A stretch of 64,000 nucleotides of DNA from Parachlamydiales bacterium (GCA_003153295.1 PLXY01000012.1:32889-96888); one strand, 5' to 3'; numbered from the stretch's first letter, positions 9,344 to 19,198 are shown. The notes: generated by a model not told the origin, from the letters alone. Made by a program: numbers and translations.

Positions 9344-10357
9344 ATGTTTTCACCGCGCAAAATCAAAGAAAAGCTGGCTGTTACACAAAAGCAGAAGCTG
9401 TTTATTGAGAAGAGTCGAGAGCTTATCCAAGATTTAATCACAGGAAAGGACAGCCGTCTAGCGCTTGTCTTAGGGCCTTGTTCGATCCATGATCTTTCTG
9501 CAGCGTTAGAATACGGCAGACGCCTCCGCGAACTTGCTGAAGAAGTTGCCTCGACCTGCGTTTTGGTCATGCGCGTCTATATCGAAAAACCTCGAACTGT
9601 CACTGGATGGAAAGGGCTTGCTTACGATCCTCATCTCGATGGATCTAATGACATTCAAACAGGAATTTTCTGGGCGCGGGAATTATTTTTAACGCTCACC
9701 GATCTCGGAATCCCTGTAGCGACAGAGTTTTTAAATCCGCTGCTGATTCCTTATATTCAGGATTTAGTTTCCTGGGGATTTATCGGAGCGAGAACCTCGG
9801 CCTCACAGCCTCATCGGGAAATTGCTTCTCATCTACCTTGTCCCATAGGTTTTAAAAATAGCCCTGATGGCAATGTGCATCAAGCCGTTCATGCCATGAT
9901 CGCCTCCAGTTGTTCCCATCGATTTCCGCATATCAATGACGAGGGAACGATAGCGATTACAGAAAGCGAAGGAAATCCTTATACGCATGTCGTGCTCAGA
10001 GGATCCCGTTCGATATCTAATTATGATTCGGCTTCCATTGCAAAGACAGTGGAAAAAATGGACTTGCATGGCCTCAAAAATCGGATCCTCGTTGATTGTT
10101 CCCATGGCAACTGCCAGAAAGAATATGGACGGCAAAAAGATAGCTTCCAAACTGTGCTTGAGCAATTTGAAAGAGGCAATCATAAGATTTTGGGAATGAT
10201 GCTCGAGAGTCATTTAGAAGAAGGCTCTCAATACTTATCTGAAAGTCCTTCCAGCCTAAAATATGCGGTCTCGATTACCGATCCATGTCTCGGATGGAAA
10301 GAGACGGAAGCGCTTGTGCGCTCGGCAAATAGGACTTTAAATGCCTTATCCCTATGA
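9344..10357 (+). CDS. aroG: 3-deoxy-D-arabino-heptulosonate 7-phosphate synthase, class I
   Basis: This is the first step of the shikimate pathway, condensing PEP and erythrose 4-phosphate. Family motifs run the whole length: LGPCSIHD, MRVYIEKPRTVTGWKGL, GARTSASQPHRE, LRGSRSISNYD, DCSHGNCQKEYGRQ and GMMLESHLEEGSQ (metal and substrate residues intact). The length (337) is slightly shorter than E. coli AroG at the N-terminus. AAGGA lies just before the ATG. It is divergent from nagZ, and its last 6 bases overlap the convergent FAD oxidoreductase gene. No other aro gene is nearby. Confidence 0.93.
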   Translation: MFSPRKIKEKLAVTQKQKLFIEKSRELIQDLITGKDSRLALVLGPCSIHDLSAALEYGRRLRELAEEVASTCVLVMRVYIEKPRTVTGWKGLAYDPHLDGSNDIQTGIFWARELFLTLTDLGIPVATEFLNPLLIPYIQDLVSWGFIGARTSASQPHREIASHLPCPIGFKNSPDGNVHQAVHAMIASSCSHRFPHINDEGTIAITESEGNPYTHVVLRGSRSISNYDSASIAKTVEKMDLHGLKNRILVDCSHGNCQKEYGRQKDSFQTVLEQFERGNHKILGMMLESHLEEGSQYLSESPSSLKYAVSITDPCLGWKETEALVRSANRTLNALSL

Positions 10358-12037
10358 AATTCTGAGATAGTCTTGGTATAACCCATTGGTAAAAGGAGTT
10401 TTGCTATTTTTCACAGCAATCTCTTGCCACTGGGGGTAACATTTTTTGAACTGCTCGACCGTCGCAAAATGTTGATAAGGCAAATAAAAAGTTCCGTCAT
10501 GAGCAATGAGATCATCAATTACTTTTCTCACCCATTGACGCGTCTGTTCGATTTTTGCAGGAGCGAGCGCTTGATTAAAGCAGAGCACAATGGCAAAACG
10601 ATCTTCTTTTGCGTAACTTAATGCTGTCTGATCATCTTTTGTCACAAATCTCACGGTGGCATTCAAAACCGGAACATCGTTTTCTGTGAGGATTTGACTT
10701 AAAAATTTCAGAAATCTCTCTAAATCATCTCCTTTGACAAAATATTCCTGGAGCCACTCTGTGCTTGCACGTGAGTGATTGAATAGAGCTCGAATAGTAG
10801 GGCGCATAATTTCATTTCTGTATCTCACCTTAGTTACAAGAGCACTCTGATGCAATCTGGTAGAGGCAAATTTTCTCATCCCTTTGAAGGATCGCACGAG
10901 ATGCAATTGGATCCTTTCAATCCACTTTCCTCTCACTGATTCTACTAAAAGCTCATTTGAGCCAAAACCCCTTCCTGTTTTTGTAAAATTAACAGCGACC
11001 CCTTTTTGGAAAAGATGATCGGGATGAAGAGATAAGCGATAAGTATGCATCAGAATCTTATCATTTGTGGCCACTTGCTCTTGAAAGTATTTAACGTAAT
11101 TTGCGGGCAGGATCTCGTGGCCTGATTCTTCTAACTCTTGGTTCTCTATCAGGATTATTTCAGCTTCGACAATAACCCCAAACCCCCCATAGCCGCCTAC
11201 CACGTCTTTAAAACAACTTTGCTCAGGAGTTAGCCGCTGGAGCTCTCCCTTTTCATTCACAATGGTCACCGAGAGAAGAGTGTTGGATAAGGTTCCCTCT
11301 AAATGGGCCCAGCCATGGCAATTGGCAGAAATAGATCCACCGATGCTAAAAATATTCGATCCTTGCATCACGCGGATAGCAAGATCATATTTATTGGCCT
11401 CTATTTGCAATTCTTGCCAGGTCGCACCTGCTTGAACCTTTGCTATTTTGGTCACAGGATCAATGTTTATTTGGGTCAGATGTTTTGTGTGGATGGCTTT
11501 GTTGCCCTCCAGTGGAAGGGCTTGCCTGCCCTGACTTAAGCCTGCGCCGATAACAGAGATTTTTTGTCCTTTGCTTAGTGCATCTTTGACAATACCTTGT
11601 ACCTCTTCCACCGACTTTGGAAATAAGACCGCTCCTTGAGCAGAGTACAATTTTCCATTCAGCTCAATCCTGCCGGCCTTGGGAGAAGTTTCAGAAAGAA
11701 AATGGTAAGAGACAATATCAGGAGAAATTAATCCAAAGGGCGAGCAACCAAGACCGAAAAGGCTTTCTTTAAAAATGTCCCAGCTCTGCTGAGCCCGCTC
11801 GAGATGCTGCGCCTTATTTTCTTTACCATCTAAAATTGCCCAGGTTCTCTCATAGAGAGCCTTCCATCCATAATGCGTGGCATCCGCTGCGAGGAAAATA
11901 GGAAAAGCCACCATACTTGCCAATCGAGAGGCAATCATATAAAGAGGCTTGGTGTAATTAGCATCATAGCTGCAGTAGATAAGATCATCAGTCCATTTTG
12001 CAGCAATTGACGAAACTAAATAATTGGATTCTATCAT
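10352..12037 (-). CDS. FAD-linked oxidoreductase of the vanillyl-alcohol oxidase/BBE fold
   Basis: Residues ~140-320 form an FAD_binding_4 domain: VEEVQGIVKDAL, the ISVIGAGLSQG loop, VQAGATWQEL and SIGGSISANCHG, then a motif YGGFGVIVEAEI. The C-terminal part is a substrate domain without a clear subfamily signature. The N-terminal ~110 residues are unusual for the fold and may form a membrane or organelle-contact region. ATG 12037 (MIESNYLVSS) is preferred; a TTG at 12061 adds 8 residues. A TATAAT lies at 12050-12055, so the 5' leader would be very short. Substrate unknown. Confidence 0.75.
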   Translation of the reverse strand: MIESNYLVSSIAAKWTDDLIYCSYDANYTKPLYMIASRLASMVAFPIFLAADATHYGWKALYERTWAILDGKENKAQHLERAQQSWDIFKESLFGLGCSPFGLISPDIVSYHFLSETSPKAGRIELNGKLYSAQGAVLFPKSVEEVQGIVKDALSKGQKISVIGAGLSQGRQALPLEGNKAIHTKHLTQINIDPVTKIAKVQAGATWQELQIEANKYDLAIRVMQGSNIFSIGGSISANCHGWAHLEGTLSNTLLSVTIVNEKGELQRLTPEQSCFKDVVGGYGGFGVIVEAEIILIENQELEESGHEILPANYVKYFQEQVATNDKILMHTYRLSLHPDHLFQKGVAVNFTKTGRGFGSNELLVESVRGKWIERIQLHLVRSFKGMRKFASTRLHQSALVTKVRYRNEIMRPTIRALFNHSRASTEWLQEYFVKGDDLERFLKFLSQILTENDVPVLNATVRFVTKDDQTALSYAKEDRFAIVLCFNQALAPAKIEQTRQWVRKVIDDLIAHDGTFYLPYQHFATVEQFKKCYPQWQEIAVKNSKTPFTNGLYQDYLRIS

Positions 12038-12206
12038 AAATTTAGCTAAATTATACACCAATTATTTGTAATAATAAATAAACATTATTAAATTAATTAA
12101 TATTAATGCTAAAAAATTACTAAAGATTAACAGTTCTAGATATTGATAGATTCATAATTTTTTTTGGTATATTCTATGGGTAAACTAATTTTTAGGAGGA
12201 CATTCT

Positions 12207-12656
12207 ATGTCTAATGTAATTTTTTGGGGTCTCACAGGCGCTGATTTTGAAAATAGTCTATGGAACGGGATTTATGAATTGAGCGCTTTGGGCACAGGCT
12301 TTGCTGTTGCAGGTGTGACAAATACTGTTATGCAATTGGTCATGAACGATAACAGTGCGAGACATAACCGCAAACTTTCTTCCAAACCCATTTTTTGCAC
12401 AATGTTATCAGTAGGGGCAGGGGTGGCTGCAAGTGTTTTTGTAGCCCATCGTCTTCCTCATGTTACTTTTGTTGCTGAGAAAGCTTTCAAATTTTTAATT
12501 ATCTTCATGGTAGGAATGTTTACCGCTGTTATCCCTTTTATTACCGGAGGCGGTGCGACTGGTTATTTCGGACGATTACCTCTCTATGTAGCAGGTTCTG
12601 TCGGTGCAATCGGGGGTGGTATTGGGAGTGCTGTACTTCTAAGCGCAAGGGGTTAG
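12207..12656 (+). CDS. Small orphan multi-pass membrane protein
   Basis: This 149-residue protein has about four hydrophobic segments (near residues 25-45, 62-82, 95-115 and 122-145), with a glycine-rich last hairpin. A strong AGGAGG site 8 bases upstream of the ATG supports the start, and TTGGTATATT about 40 bases upstream may be the promoter. There is no signal peptide and no known family. Paired hydrophobic segments separated by short loops are typical of chlamydial inclusion-membrane proteins, but secretion cannot be judged from sequence. Confidence 0.6.
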   Translation: MSNVIFWGLTGADFENSLWNGIYELSALGTGFAVAGVTNTVMQLVMNDNSARHNRKLSSKPIFCTMLSVGAGVAASVFVAHRLPHVTFVAEKAFKFLIIFMVGMFTAVIPFITGGGATGYFGRLPLYVAGSVGAIGGGIGSAVLLSARG

Positions 12657-12668
12657 AAAAAAAATCTT

Positions 12669-13118
12669 CTATTCCTCTTTTTTAGAGTCATCATCTAGGG
12701 TGATTAAGTTCACCCATAGTTGGTGCTTCCACTCGCGGTAGACCTGATGGTCGGGGGTCATGATTTCAGCGGCATACGTCAAAATCCCCCCTGTTGCATC
12801 GTAGTCTTGATTGATGAGGGTATAGACTTCAAATCCCAGCCTGCTCTCGATCGGGTAGACAAAGGTTTTTTCGGTGTGGTTTTTATAGACCACATGAAAG
12901 ATGATCTGGGGCATCTGTTCTAGCAGCTCGGGAGGAACGGCCCATTGAAGAACAATTTTCTGTCCGTGAGGCGGAGTGCGGGGTTCAGGGGTATTGACTT
13001 GACTGCTGGCCAAATAGGTCGCATCGACCGGAATCTGTCGTAAGGAAAGATAATATTTACTGCATCCTGTAAGGAGCAATAGGCAGAAAAGAGCAGGAAG
13101 TTTAAACTTTTTAGCCAT
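12669..13118 (-). CDS. Predicted lipoprotein
   Basis: The N-terminus MAKKFKLPALFCLLLLTGCSK is a lipoprotein signal peptide with lipobox LLTG-C at about residue 19. The mature part (~130 residues) is beta-rich, with regularly spaced aromatic residues, and may be an immunoglobulin-like periplasmic domain. An upstream ATG at 13139 would give 7 more residues before the signal. Its ATG overlaps the ATG of the divergent Nudix gene by 2 bases. No specific function is recognised. Confidence 0.65.
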   Translation of the reverse strand: MAKKFKLPALFCLLLLTGCSKYYLSLRQIPVDATYLASSQVNTPEPRTPPHGQKIVLQWAVPPELLEQMPQIIFHVVYKNHTEKTFVYPIESRLGFEVYTLINQDYDATGGILTYAAEIMTPDHQVYREWKHQLWVNLITLDDDSKKEE

Positions 13119-13605
13119 GGATGAATCCGTTGCGTGCATTCTTTTTGAAGATTCTAAAATATTGCTGATTAAACGGCGCGATATTCCTGTCTGGGTGCTT
13201 CCGGGAGGGGGTATCGATCCGGATGAAACTCCTGAAATAGCCGCTTGCCGTGAGATGGAAGAAGAGACGGGGTATCAGGTTGAAATCGTTAGAAAAATTG
13301 CTGAATATACTCCGACGAACCGACTTTCCAAGCTGACCCATTTTTATGAAGTCAGGCCTGTGAGAGGCGCGCCGAAGACGGGCCTTGAGACGCGTGCTAT
13401 AGATTTTTTTGAACTTAAAGATTTACCTATCTTGCCTCCCCCTTACCCCCATTGGATTGCCGATGCAGCTGCCCGCCATTCAGCAATGCTCAAAAAAAAT
13501 GTAGAGGGAGTCAATTACCGCACTCTGTTGAAACTCCTCATCCTTCATCCCCTCTTAGTGGGGCGTTTTCTACTTACCAAAATAGGCATCCACATTAATG
13601 GCTAG
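13117..13605 (+). CDS. Nudix hydrolase
   Basis: This 162-residue protein contains a complete Nudix box at about residues 28-50: GGIDPDETPEIAACREMEEE followed by TGY, matching GX5EX7REUXEEXGU, so Mg-binding glutamates are present. The family hydrolyses nucleoside diphosphates linked to another group; the specificity is not evident. The only in-frame ATG starts at 13117, inside the start of the divergent lipoprotein gene. The 3' end overlaps the convergent WD40 gene by 4 bases. Confidence 0.85.
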   Translation: MDESVACILFEDSKILLIKRRDIPVWVLPGGGIDPDETPEIAACREMEEETGYQVEIVRKIAEYTPTNRLSKLTHFYEVRPVRGAPKTGLETRAIDFFELKDLPILPPPYPHWIADAAARHSAMLKKNVEGVNYRTLLKLLILHPLLVGRFLLTKIGIHING

Positions 13606-14594
13606 ACCCACAACTTTACTGTCTTATCCAGTGACGCTGTGAGGATGGAGTTATCATCAAAGGCAGCAACTGCCTGTATTCCATTCGTGTGCTCTTCTGG
13701 AGATCGCCAGGAGTCTCCTGTATCGACATTGCAAAGCATAATCGTTTTATCACTCGATCCACTGACAATCAGATGATCTGGCCGTTCAGCCAAAGAAGTC
13801 ACGTTTCCGTAGTGGCCACCCATTTCTCTTATTAAAGCTTTGTCTGGACTCTTGGAAGGATCCCAAACTCTAACCCATCCATCTACAGATCCGCTCACAA
13901 TCCTTCCATCTTTCATGACTAAAATAGCACAAACCTGGCAGGTCGTTTGAAAAAATTTATCTGGTGGACGGTTATCAGGCTTAGCGGAAGTGATCTCCCA
14001 CATTTGAATTTGATATATTTGGTCACGTAACTGAGCGCCGCAGACAACTGTTTTACCATCTGGAGAAAAATCTACGCAAAAAACTATCAATTGTGGGTAA
14101 TAGTAATAAGTATGAAGATTTTTACTTGAAAAAGGTTCCCATATTTTAACTGATCCATCCTCCGAACCGCTGGCAAGGAGTCCCTGTTGAGAAACAGCAA
14201 GCGAATATACAAAATTTTGATGGCCCAAAAGATCATGAGACTGGTCATTCATAAAGTTGTAAATTTTTATCGCTGGATTGCTTAGATCTTGTGCGGCCCA
14301 TCCGATCGCTAAACACGCTTGATTGAGGACTTGCATATGCCAAATACTATTCTTATCATCGACATCGCATGTCTTTAGGCTGTTTTCAGAAGATTTTTGC
14401 CATACTTTGATCGATTTATCGTACGAACCGCTGATGAATCGATTCTGATCTAAAATTCCTAGGCCTGTAACTCCATCTGCATGTTCCTTAAAAGTTCTTG
14501 CGACGGTCATTGCATTGATATTAGAGATCGGGATTTCTTTCCGATCTACAGCGGTATATGATGGGTTAGATGTGACTCCTGCGAGAGATGCCAT
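13602..14594 (-). CDS. WD40 repeat protein
   Basis: This 330-residue protein consists of about seven WD40 units, i.e. one full beta-propeller. Typical units read FISGSYDKSIKVW, LLASGSEDGSVKIW, IVSGSVDGWVRVW and ILTASLDKTVKLW. AGGAGG stands 6 bases before the ATG. There is no signal peptide or other domain. Bacterial WD40 propellers of this kind are protein-binding platforms, and in amoeba symbionts they are often candidate effectors (inference). Upstream lies a fossil of the fumC 3' end. Confidence 0.8.
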   Translation of the reverse strand: MASLAGVTSNPSYTAVDRKEIPISNINAMTVARTFKEHADGVTGLGILDQNRFISGSYDKSIKVWQKSSENSLKTCDVDDKNSIWHMQVLNQACLAIGWAAQDLSNPAIKIYNFMNDQSHDLLGHQNFVYSLAVSQQGLLASGSEDGSVKIWEPFSSKNLHTYYYYPQLIVFCVDFSPDGKTVVCGAQLRDQIYQIQMWEITSAKPDNRPPDKFFQTTCQVCAILVMKDGRIVSGSVDGWVRVWDPSKSPDKALIREMGGHYGNVTSLAERPDHLIVSGSSDKTIMLCNVDTGDSWRSPEEHTNGIQAVAAFDDNSILTASLDKTVKLWV

Positions 14595-14675
14595 AAAAAC
14601 CTCCTGTGTTCATGATATTTTAACAAAATCATTAAACTTCTTTTAAAATTAGTCAACACAAAGAGGTAGAATTCA

Positions 14676-14750
14676 ATCATTTTGCAAGAAAGACAATATC
14701 ATCGAATTGTTTGGAAGTGAGATAGCCTCACTTGAGAACAGCTTCTTTAA
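14676..14750 (-). pseudogene. Fossil copy of the fumC 3' end
   Basis: This 75-bp stretch aligns with the last ~25 codons of fumC (15401-15476) at about 84% identity with one gap. In the fumC frame it reads [22 protein letters not shown], against [19 protein letters not shown] in the real gene, so it is non-coding. It lies just beyond the orphan gene 14763-15254, so the orphan sits between the true fumC end and this copy. The alignment was done by eye. Confidence 0.8.
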
Positions 14751-14762
14751 TATAAAAACACA

Positions 14763-15254
14763 CTAGACAATCTTGAAAAAGGAGGAATTGCACATCGTAA
14801 GGATTTCGCTTAGCCGCGTCACTTTTAATGTAAGTTCAGGATGTGGGCCGAATTGACTCCTTTGTATATAAGAATTTTCTTCTTCAACATACTTCTGAAG
14901 TCTTTGATAAAAAATGGGATCTTTTTGGATCTCACTCAAAGCATCATATTTATGATGTGGTTTTACAATTTCTTCTATGAGCCGGGAAAGATATTGATTT
15001 CTAAGTTCTCCCGATAAGATTTTGTCTAAGAGAGAACTAGCTGTTTGATATTCCTTTCCGACGATCAGAGGTAGGATTTCACGCCGATAAAAAGCACCAT
15101 CTATGTATTCATGTACCTCGCCTATTTCTTCATAGAAGCAAGGGCCCATGACTGCTGCTGCCCTTCTAGCTTCATCAAAATGGCCTGCATCAGCCAAACG
15201 TTTGACGGCAATAAAAGCTTCTTCATAGTTACTATAAGAACTTGTAATGGTCAT
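14763..15254 (-). CDS. Orphan soluble helical protein inserted behind fumC
   Basis: I do not recognise this 163-residue protein. It is largely alpha-helical, and residues ~8-35 (YEEAFIAVKRLADAGHFDEARRAA) look like one TPR-like helix pair. ATG 15254 (MTITSSYSNYEE) is preferred over an upstream start at 15299. A TTTTGTTAAAATA promoter-like string upstream also occurs ahead of the WD40 gene. It is framed by the real fumC 3' end and a decayed copy of it, which suggests it arrived as an insertion or tandem duplication. Confidence 0.6.
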   Translation of the reverse strand: MTITSSYSNYEEAFIAVKRLADAGHFDEARRAAAVMGPCFYEEIGEVHEYIDGAFYRREILPLIVGKEYQTASSLLDKILSGELRNQYLSRLIEEIVKPHHKYDALSEIQKDPIFYQRLQKYVEEENSYIQRSQFGPHPELTLKVTRLSEILTMCNSSFFKIV

Positions 15255-15396
15255 AAATTTATTTCCATTTATTTTAACAAAACGTTTAAAAATAATCAAG
15301 ATTATTCAATATTACAAGTCTTTAATTGCAAGATATTTAGATATGAATGATTTAAAAACAATTAGAAAAGTTGATATACGTCGACGGTTTAACTGA

Positions 15397-16782
15397 TTAG
15401 ATCATTTTGCGCGGGTCGACAATCTCATCGAATTGTTTGGATGTGAGATAGCCTAGCTTGAGAGCGGCTTCTTTAAGGGTCAGCTTTTCTTTGTAGGCTT
15501 TTTGAACAATTTTGGAGGCTTTATCGTAGCCAATAACGGGATTGAGCGCAGTGGCCAGCATGAGTGATTGCTCGAGATGCTCTTGGATGCGGGAGGTGTT
15601 GGGCTTGATGCCAACAAGGCATTTGTCGTGAAAGTTTTTGGCGACATCAGAAAGTAGCCGGATCGATTGGAGTATGTTGTAGATGATCACGGGTTTGAAG
15701 ACATTGAGCTCGAAATTTCCCATGGAGCCTGCAATGGTGATCGCGGCATCATTGCCCATGACTTGCACAGCGACCATGGTCATCGATTCGCTTTGGGTAG
15801 GGTTGACTTTGCCGGGCATGATGGAAGAGCCAGGCTCATTTTCAGGTAGAAAGATCTCTCCGAGTCCACAGCGAGGTCCTGAGGCCAGCCATCGGATATC
15901 GTTGGCGATTTTCATGAAAGCACAAGCAACCACTTTAAGGGCTCCGCTCACTTGGACAAGGCCGTCATTAGCAGCCAAGGCTGAAAATTTATTGGGGGCT
16001 GTGACAAAGGGCATGCCTGTCAGTTTAGAGATCACCGCAGCGGTTTTTTTATCAAAATGCGGCGGAGAGTTAAGACCGGTGCCGACGGCAGTGCCGCCGA
16101 GGGCAAGTTCTGAAATAGGCTGGAGCGAAGATTCAATTGCCCGTATTCCATTTTCAATTTGCGCCGCATAGCCGGAAAATTCTTGGCCGAGAGTGAGCGG
16201 CGCTGCGTCCATGAGATGGGTTCGTCCGACTTTGACGATCTTTTGAAATTGTTTGGCCTTGGCCGTGAAGCCCTTTGCCAGAAGTTTCAGATGAGGAAGC
16301 AAGTTCTTTTTAATCGCTGACATCGTAGCGATATGCATCGCGGTCGGAAAGACATCGTTGGACGATTGAGACATGTTAACGTCGTCATTGGGATGGATGG
16401 GAGTTTTAGAGCCTAAGGTGCCGCCTGCTCTTTCAATGGAACGGTTCGCGATGACTTCGTTGACGTTCATATTTGTCTGCGTGCCGGAACCGGTCTGCCA
16501 GACGACGAGGTCAAAATGGTCATTGAGTTTTCCTGCGAGGAGCTCATTACAGGTTTGAAGGATCAGGTCTTTTTTCTTTAGAGGGAGAAGGCCGAGCTCG
16601 TGATTGACAAGGGCGGCAGCTTTTTTAACGATGCCGAGGGCGTGGATCAACTCGATCGGCATCTTTTCTGTGCCGATCGGAAAGTTTTGGATGGAACGCT
16701 GCGTTTGAGCGCCCCAGTATTTTTGGACCGGGACGTCAATAGAACCCATGCTATCGGTTTCAGTGCGCGTCTTCTTGCTCAT
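15397..16782 (-). CDS. fumC: Fumarate hydratase, class II
   Basis: This TCA-cycle enzyme interconverts fumarate and malate. The family signature [13 protein letters not shown] is present, with the [31 protein letters not shown] and TGLNSPP active-site regions. The length of 461 is normal for class II, and the C-terminal small domain is complete. It begins 24 bases after the atpK stop on the same strand, so it is probably read through from the V-ATPase operon, an arrangement I do not know from Chlamydia. Its last 25 codons exist again as a fossil at 14676-14750. Confidence 0.95.
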   Translation of the reverse strand: MSKKTRTETDSMGSIDVPVQKYWGAQTQRSIQNFPIGTEKMPIELIHALGIVKKAAALVNHELGLLPLKKKDLILQTCNELLAGKLNDHFDLVVWQTGSGTQTNMNVNEVIANRSIERAGGTLGSKTPIHPNDDVNMSQSSNDVFPTAMHIATMSAIKKNLLPHLKLLAKGFTAKAKQFQKIVKVGRTHLMDAAPLTLGQEFSGYAAQIENGIRAIESSLQPISELALGGTAVGTGLNSPPHFDKKTAAVISKLTGMPFVTAPNKFSALAANDGLVQVSGALKVVACAFMKIANDIRWLASGPRCGLGEIFLPENEPGSSIMPGKVNPTQSESMTMVAVQVMGNDAAITIAGSMGNFELNVFKPVIIYNILQSIRLLSDVAKNFHDKCLVGIKPNTSRIQEHLEQSLMLATALNPVIGYDKASKIVQKAYKEKLTLKEAALKLGYLTSKQFDEIVDPRKMI

Positions 16783-16806
16783 TAACCTCTATGTAAGGTT
16801 TTTGGA

Positions 16807-17232
16807 TTAATAGATCAAGAGGAGGGCAAACACGAAGGCAAAGAGCGAGAATGATTCAATGATACCGAGCGCAATGAAGCATTTTCCCATGATCGCGGGT
16901 TGTTTTGCTGAGGCTTGGATCCCGGAAGCGGCGCACATTCCTTGATAGACAGAAGAAAAAAGAAGCGCAAATCCAACGGAAATACCGATACCAATGCCCG
17001 ACATGGCAGAAAGCGTGCCGGCGCGGATGCTATCGCGCATCAGAAGCATGACGATGAAGCCATAGATCGATTGGGAAGCTGCCATCGCTGACATCCCGAT
17101 GAAGGAACCATGATTCTCTTCGACACGGCTCATCACGGCGTGGGCTGCCATGCCGCCGATTCCACAACCAATGGAGCTGCCGATACATCCCAGTCCCAAA
17201 ACAAGTGCAGGTCCCACCATTGAATAATCCAT
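16807..17232 (-). CDS. atpK: V-type ATPase subunit K (proteolipid)
   Basis: This is the membrane-rotor proteolipid. Its 141 residues form four hydrophobic helices, i.e. a fused double hairpin. The ion-binding carboxylate is the Glu in GIIESFSLFAFV in the last helix; the equivalent place in the first hairpin reads ASQSIYGF and lacks an acid. One carboxylate per double hairpin is typical of V-type rings. It lies 40 bases downstream of atpI in the operon. Confidence 0.92.
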   Translation of the reverse strand: MDYSMVGPALVLGLGCIGSSIGCGIGGMAAHAVMSRVEENHGSFIGMSAMAASQSIYGFIVMLLMRDSIRAGTLSAMSGIGIGISVGFALLFSSVYQGMCAASGIQASAKQPAIMGKCFIALGIIESFSLFAFVFALLLIY

Positions 17233-17272
17233 ATTTACCTCTATTTTTTTAGGGACTGTAAATGATTTTTAT

Positions 17273-19198
17273 TCATTTACGCCCTTTCAGTTTTTGTAAC
17301 GGTTTAAATAAACGGCCGCCGCCGGTGAAGCAATAATGATACCACTCTAAGAAATTAAGACGAAGCCCATGGATGATTCCTCCCATGAAGCTCAGTCCGA
17401 TGTTGACGGTATGGCCGATTAAAATAATGATAAATCCCACAAAAAGTCCTAGGGCTGTACCCTCTTGGTTGAAAGTGCTGGCCATGATCGCTCCGGCCAA
17501 ACTTAAAGCGTAGAGACGTAAGTAGGACAAAACATCGGAAAAAACTTGGACGATGTTGGCGATTTCATTGAGACCTTTCCAGCCGCGCTGAATTAAAGCG
17601 GCTACCACGGCGAACCCTAAGCCTCCATAAAGAAGCTGTAACCCTAGCGCTTTAGCAGTGGCAGGAGTGACCCATCCCATGAACTCCACAATCGTGGTCG
17701 CGTTTAACATCGTGGGAAAAAAGAGATAGCCTCCCACCATAAAAGCAATCCAGCCGATGCCGGAATAATTGCGCCGGACATAGCGTAGGAATCCTAAACT
17801 TAGGTGGACAATTCCGATAATAATGATGAATTCGAAAATGACATTTCCAGAAAACTCCTCAATGATCGGATAAGAGGATTTTCCTTTTTTTACAACCACT
17901 GCCGACATTAACATTTCTTTGCCGGTTTTAGCTGACGAAATCTGAGGATATTTAGCGACCCAAGATTTATAAACTTCATCTTTAGCAGCTAGATGGTAGT
18001 CGGCTTTTTTATCGACGAGATAATAGAGCGGTGAGATTTTAATGAGGGCATGGTTAGGCGCGAGTTTCAATCCGAAATAGGAGGATGTCAAGACTCCCCA
18101 TCCGATGCAGAAGGAGGCCAGGATGAATAAAAGCTTGAGCATACGCTTACCCTGACCCTGGAGATGCGGGAGTTTTTTCTTCAGAATAAAGGCCAAAATT
18201 AAAAAGATAACTCCATATCCTGCGTCTCCGACAATCACGGCAAAGAAGAAGGCAAAAAACCAAAGCACCCAATTGGAAGGATCTTTGTCGCTGGTTGCAG
18301 GGATATCATAAAGTTTGATGATATCTTCGCCGATCATTCCGGTTCCGTTATTTTCAAGGTAAGTGGGCACTTTATCTGCAGGATCGATGAGAACCTGTTC
18401 GGCGTGAATGTCGAGGTCGCTGATCAGACCAAAAAGAGTGTTCACCTTATTGCGAGGGACCCATGCTTCGATGACGAAGAGAGAATTTTTTAGAGGAAAG
18501 GCGACTTCTTTTTTAGCGCAGATGAGATGGTATTTATTCAGTTCTTCGATGAGGATCTCATGTAAAAAGTCGATATAGCCGGCATATTCTTTGAGCTCTG
18601 TTTCAAAACGTTGGATCGCATCTTCGACAAAATCAAGCCGATTTTCTAGTTCGCCGAGCGGGGCGTCGATCCTCATCTCGATCATACCGGGAATAGAAAT
18701 AGGCTCAGCGCTGATCGTGATAAAATAATCGAGATCGTATTCAGTTCCGACATAAATGATCTCGTCGGGAAAACTCGTTTTGTGGCTTTTTGCGGTCTTC
18801 ATGCAGAAAAATTGGACTTTGCGGTGTCCTTCTCTTTCGATGTAGGCGATATCATCCATGGAGAAATTACCAAAAGGGGCGACACGCACGATTTCAGTAT
18901 CTAAAACTCTCTTTTCTTCATTCAGTTTTTCAAGCTCTTCTTTCAGCTCGATAATCCGTTCGGATACTTGCATGGCCAGATGCAGATCACCGCCGCCTTG
19001 GTAAGGATCTCTTAAAGGTTGTTTGCGCAAAATTTTATGTGCGGAAACAAGATTCTGAACAGTGACAGGCGCTTCCATCGGTTTTTTGGCAGAGATCGAG
19101 ATAAATTCCAAAAAGCCTAAGGTTTGCGCCTGCTCGAAAAAACGGTCGAGGCTTTCTTTAGTCCCCATGATGAAATATTTGTCCATTTCTTCAATCAT
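17273..19198 (-). CDS. atpI: V-type ATPase subunit I (stator a-subunit)
   Basis: This 641-residue protein has a cytoplasmic N-terminal half with coiled coils (residues ~70-110 and 200-240) and a C-terminal membrane half with about seven segments from residue ~320. SYLRLYALSLAGAIM contains the essential Arg facing the rotor carboxylate. The start overlaps the atpD stop by 4 bases, indicating translational coupling. Confidence 0.93.
   Translation of the reverse strand: MIEEMDKYFIMGTKESLDRFFEQAQTLGFLEFISISAKKPMEAPVTVQNLVSAHKILRKQPLRDPYQGGGDLHLAMQVSERIIELKEELEKLNEEKRVLDTEIVRVAPFGNFSMDDIAYIEREGHRKVQFFCMKTAKSHKTSFPDEIIYVGTEYDLDYFITISAEPISIPGMIEMRIDAPLGELENRLDFVEDAIQRFETELKEYAGYIDFLHEILIEELNKYHLICAKKEVAFPLKNSLFVIEAWVPRNKVNTLFGLISDLDIHAEQVLIDPADKVPTYLENNGTGMIGEDIIKLYDIPATSDKDPSNWVLWFFAFFFAVIVGDAGYGVIFLILAFILKKKLPHLQGQGKRMLKLLFILASFCIGWGVLTSSYFGLKLAPNHALIKISPLYYLVDKKADYHLAAKDEVYKSWVAKYPQISSAKTGKEMLMSAVVVKKGKSSYPIIEEFSGNVIFEFIIIIGIVHLSLGFLRYVRRNYSGIGWIAFMVGGYLFFPTMLNATTIVEFMGWVTPATAKALGLQLLYGGLGFAVVAALIQRGWKGLNEIANIVQVFSDVLSYLRLYALSLAGAIMASTFNQEGTALGLFVGFIIILIGHTVNIGLSFMGGIIHGLRLNFLEWYHYCFTGGGRLFKPLQKLKGRK

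Noticed and set aside
15683..16171. 162-codon plus-strand frame inside fumC
   Set aside because: It is antisense to a complete, strongly conserved fumarase and has no recognisable product.
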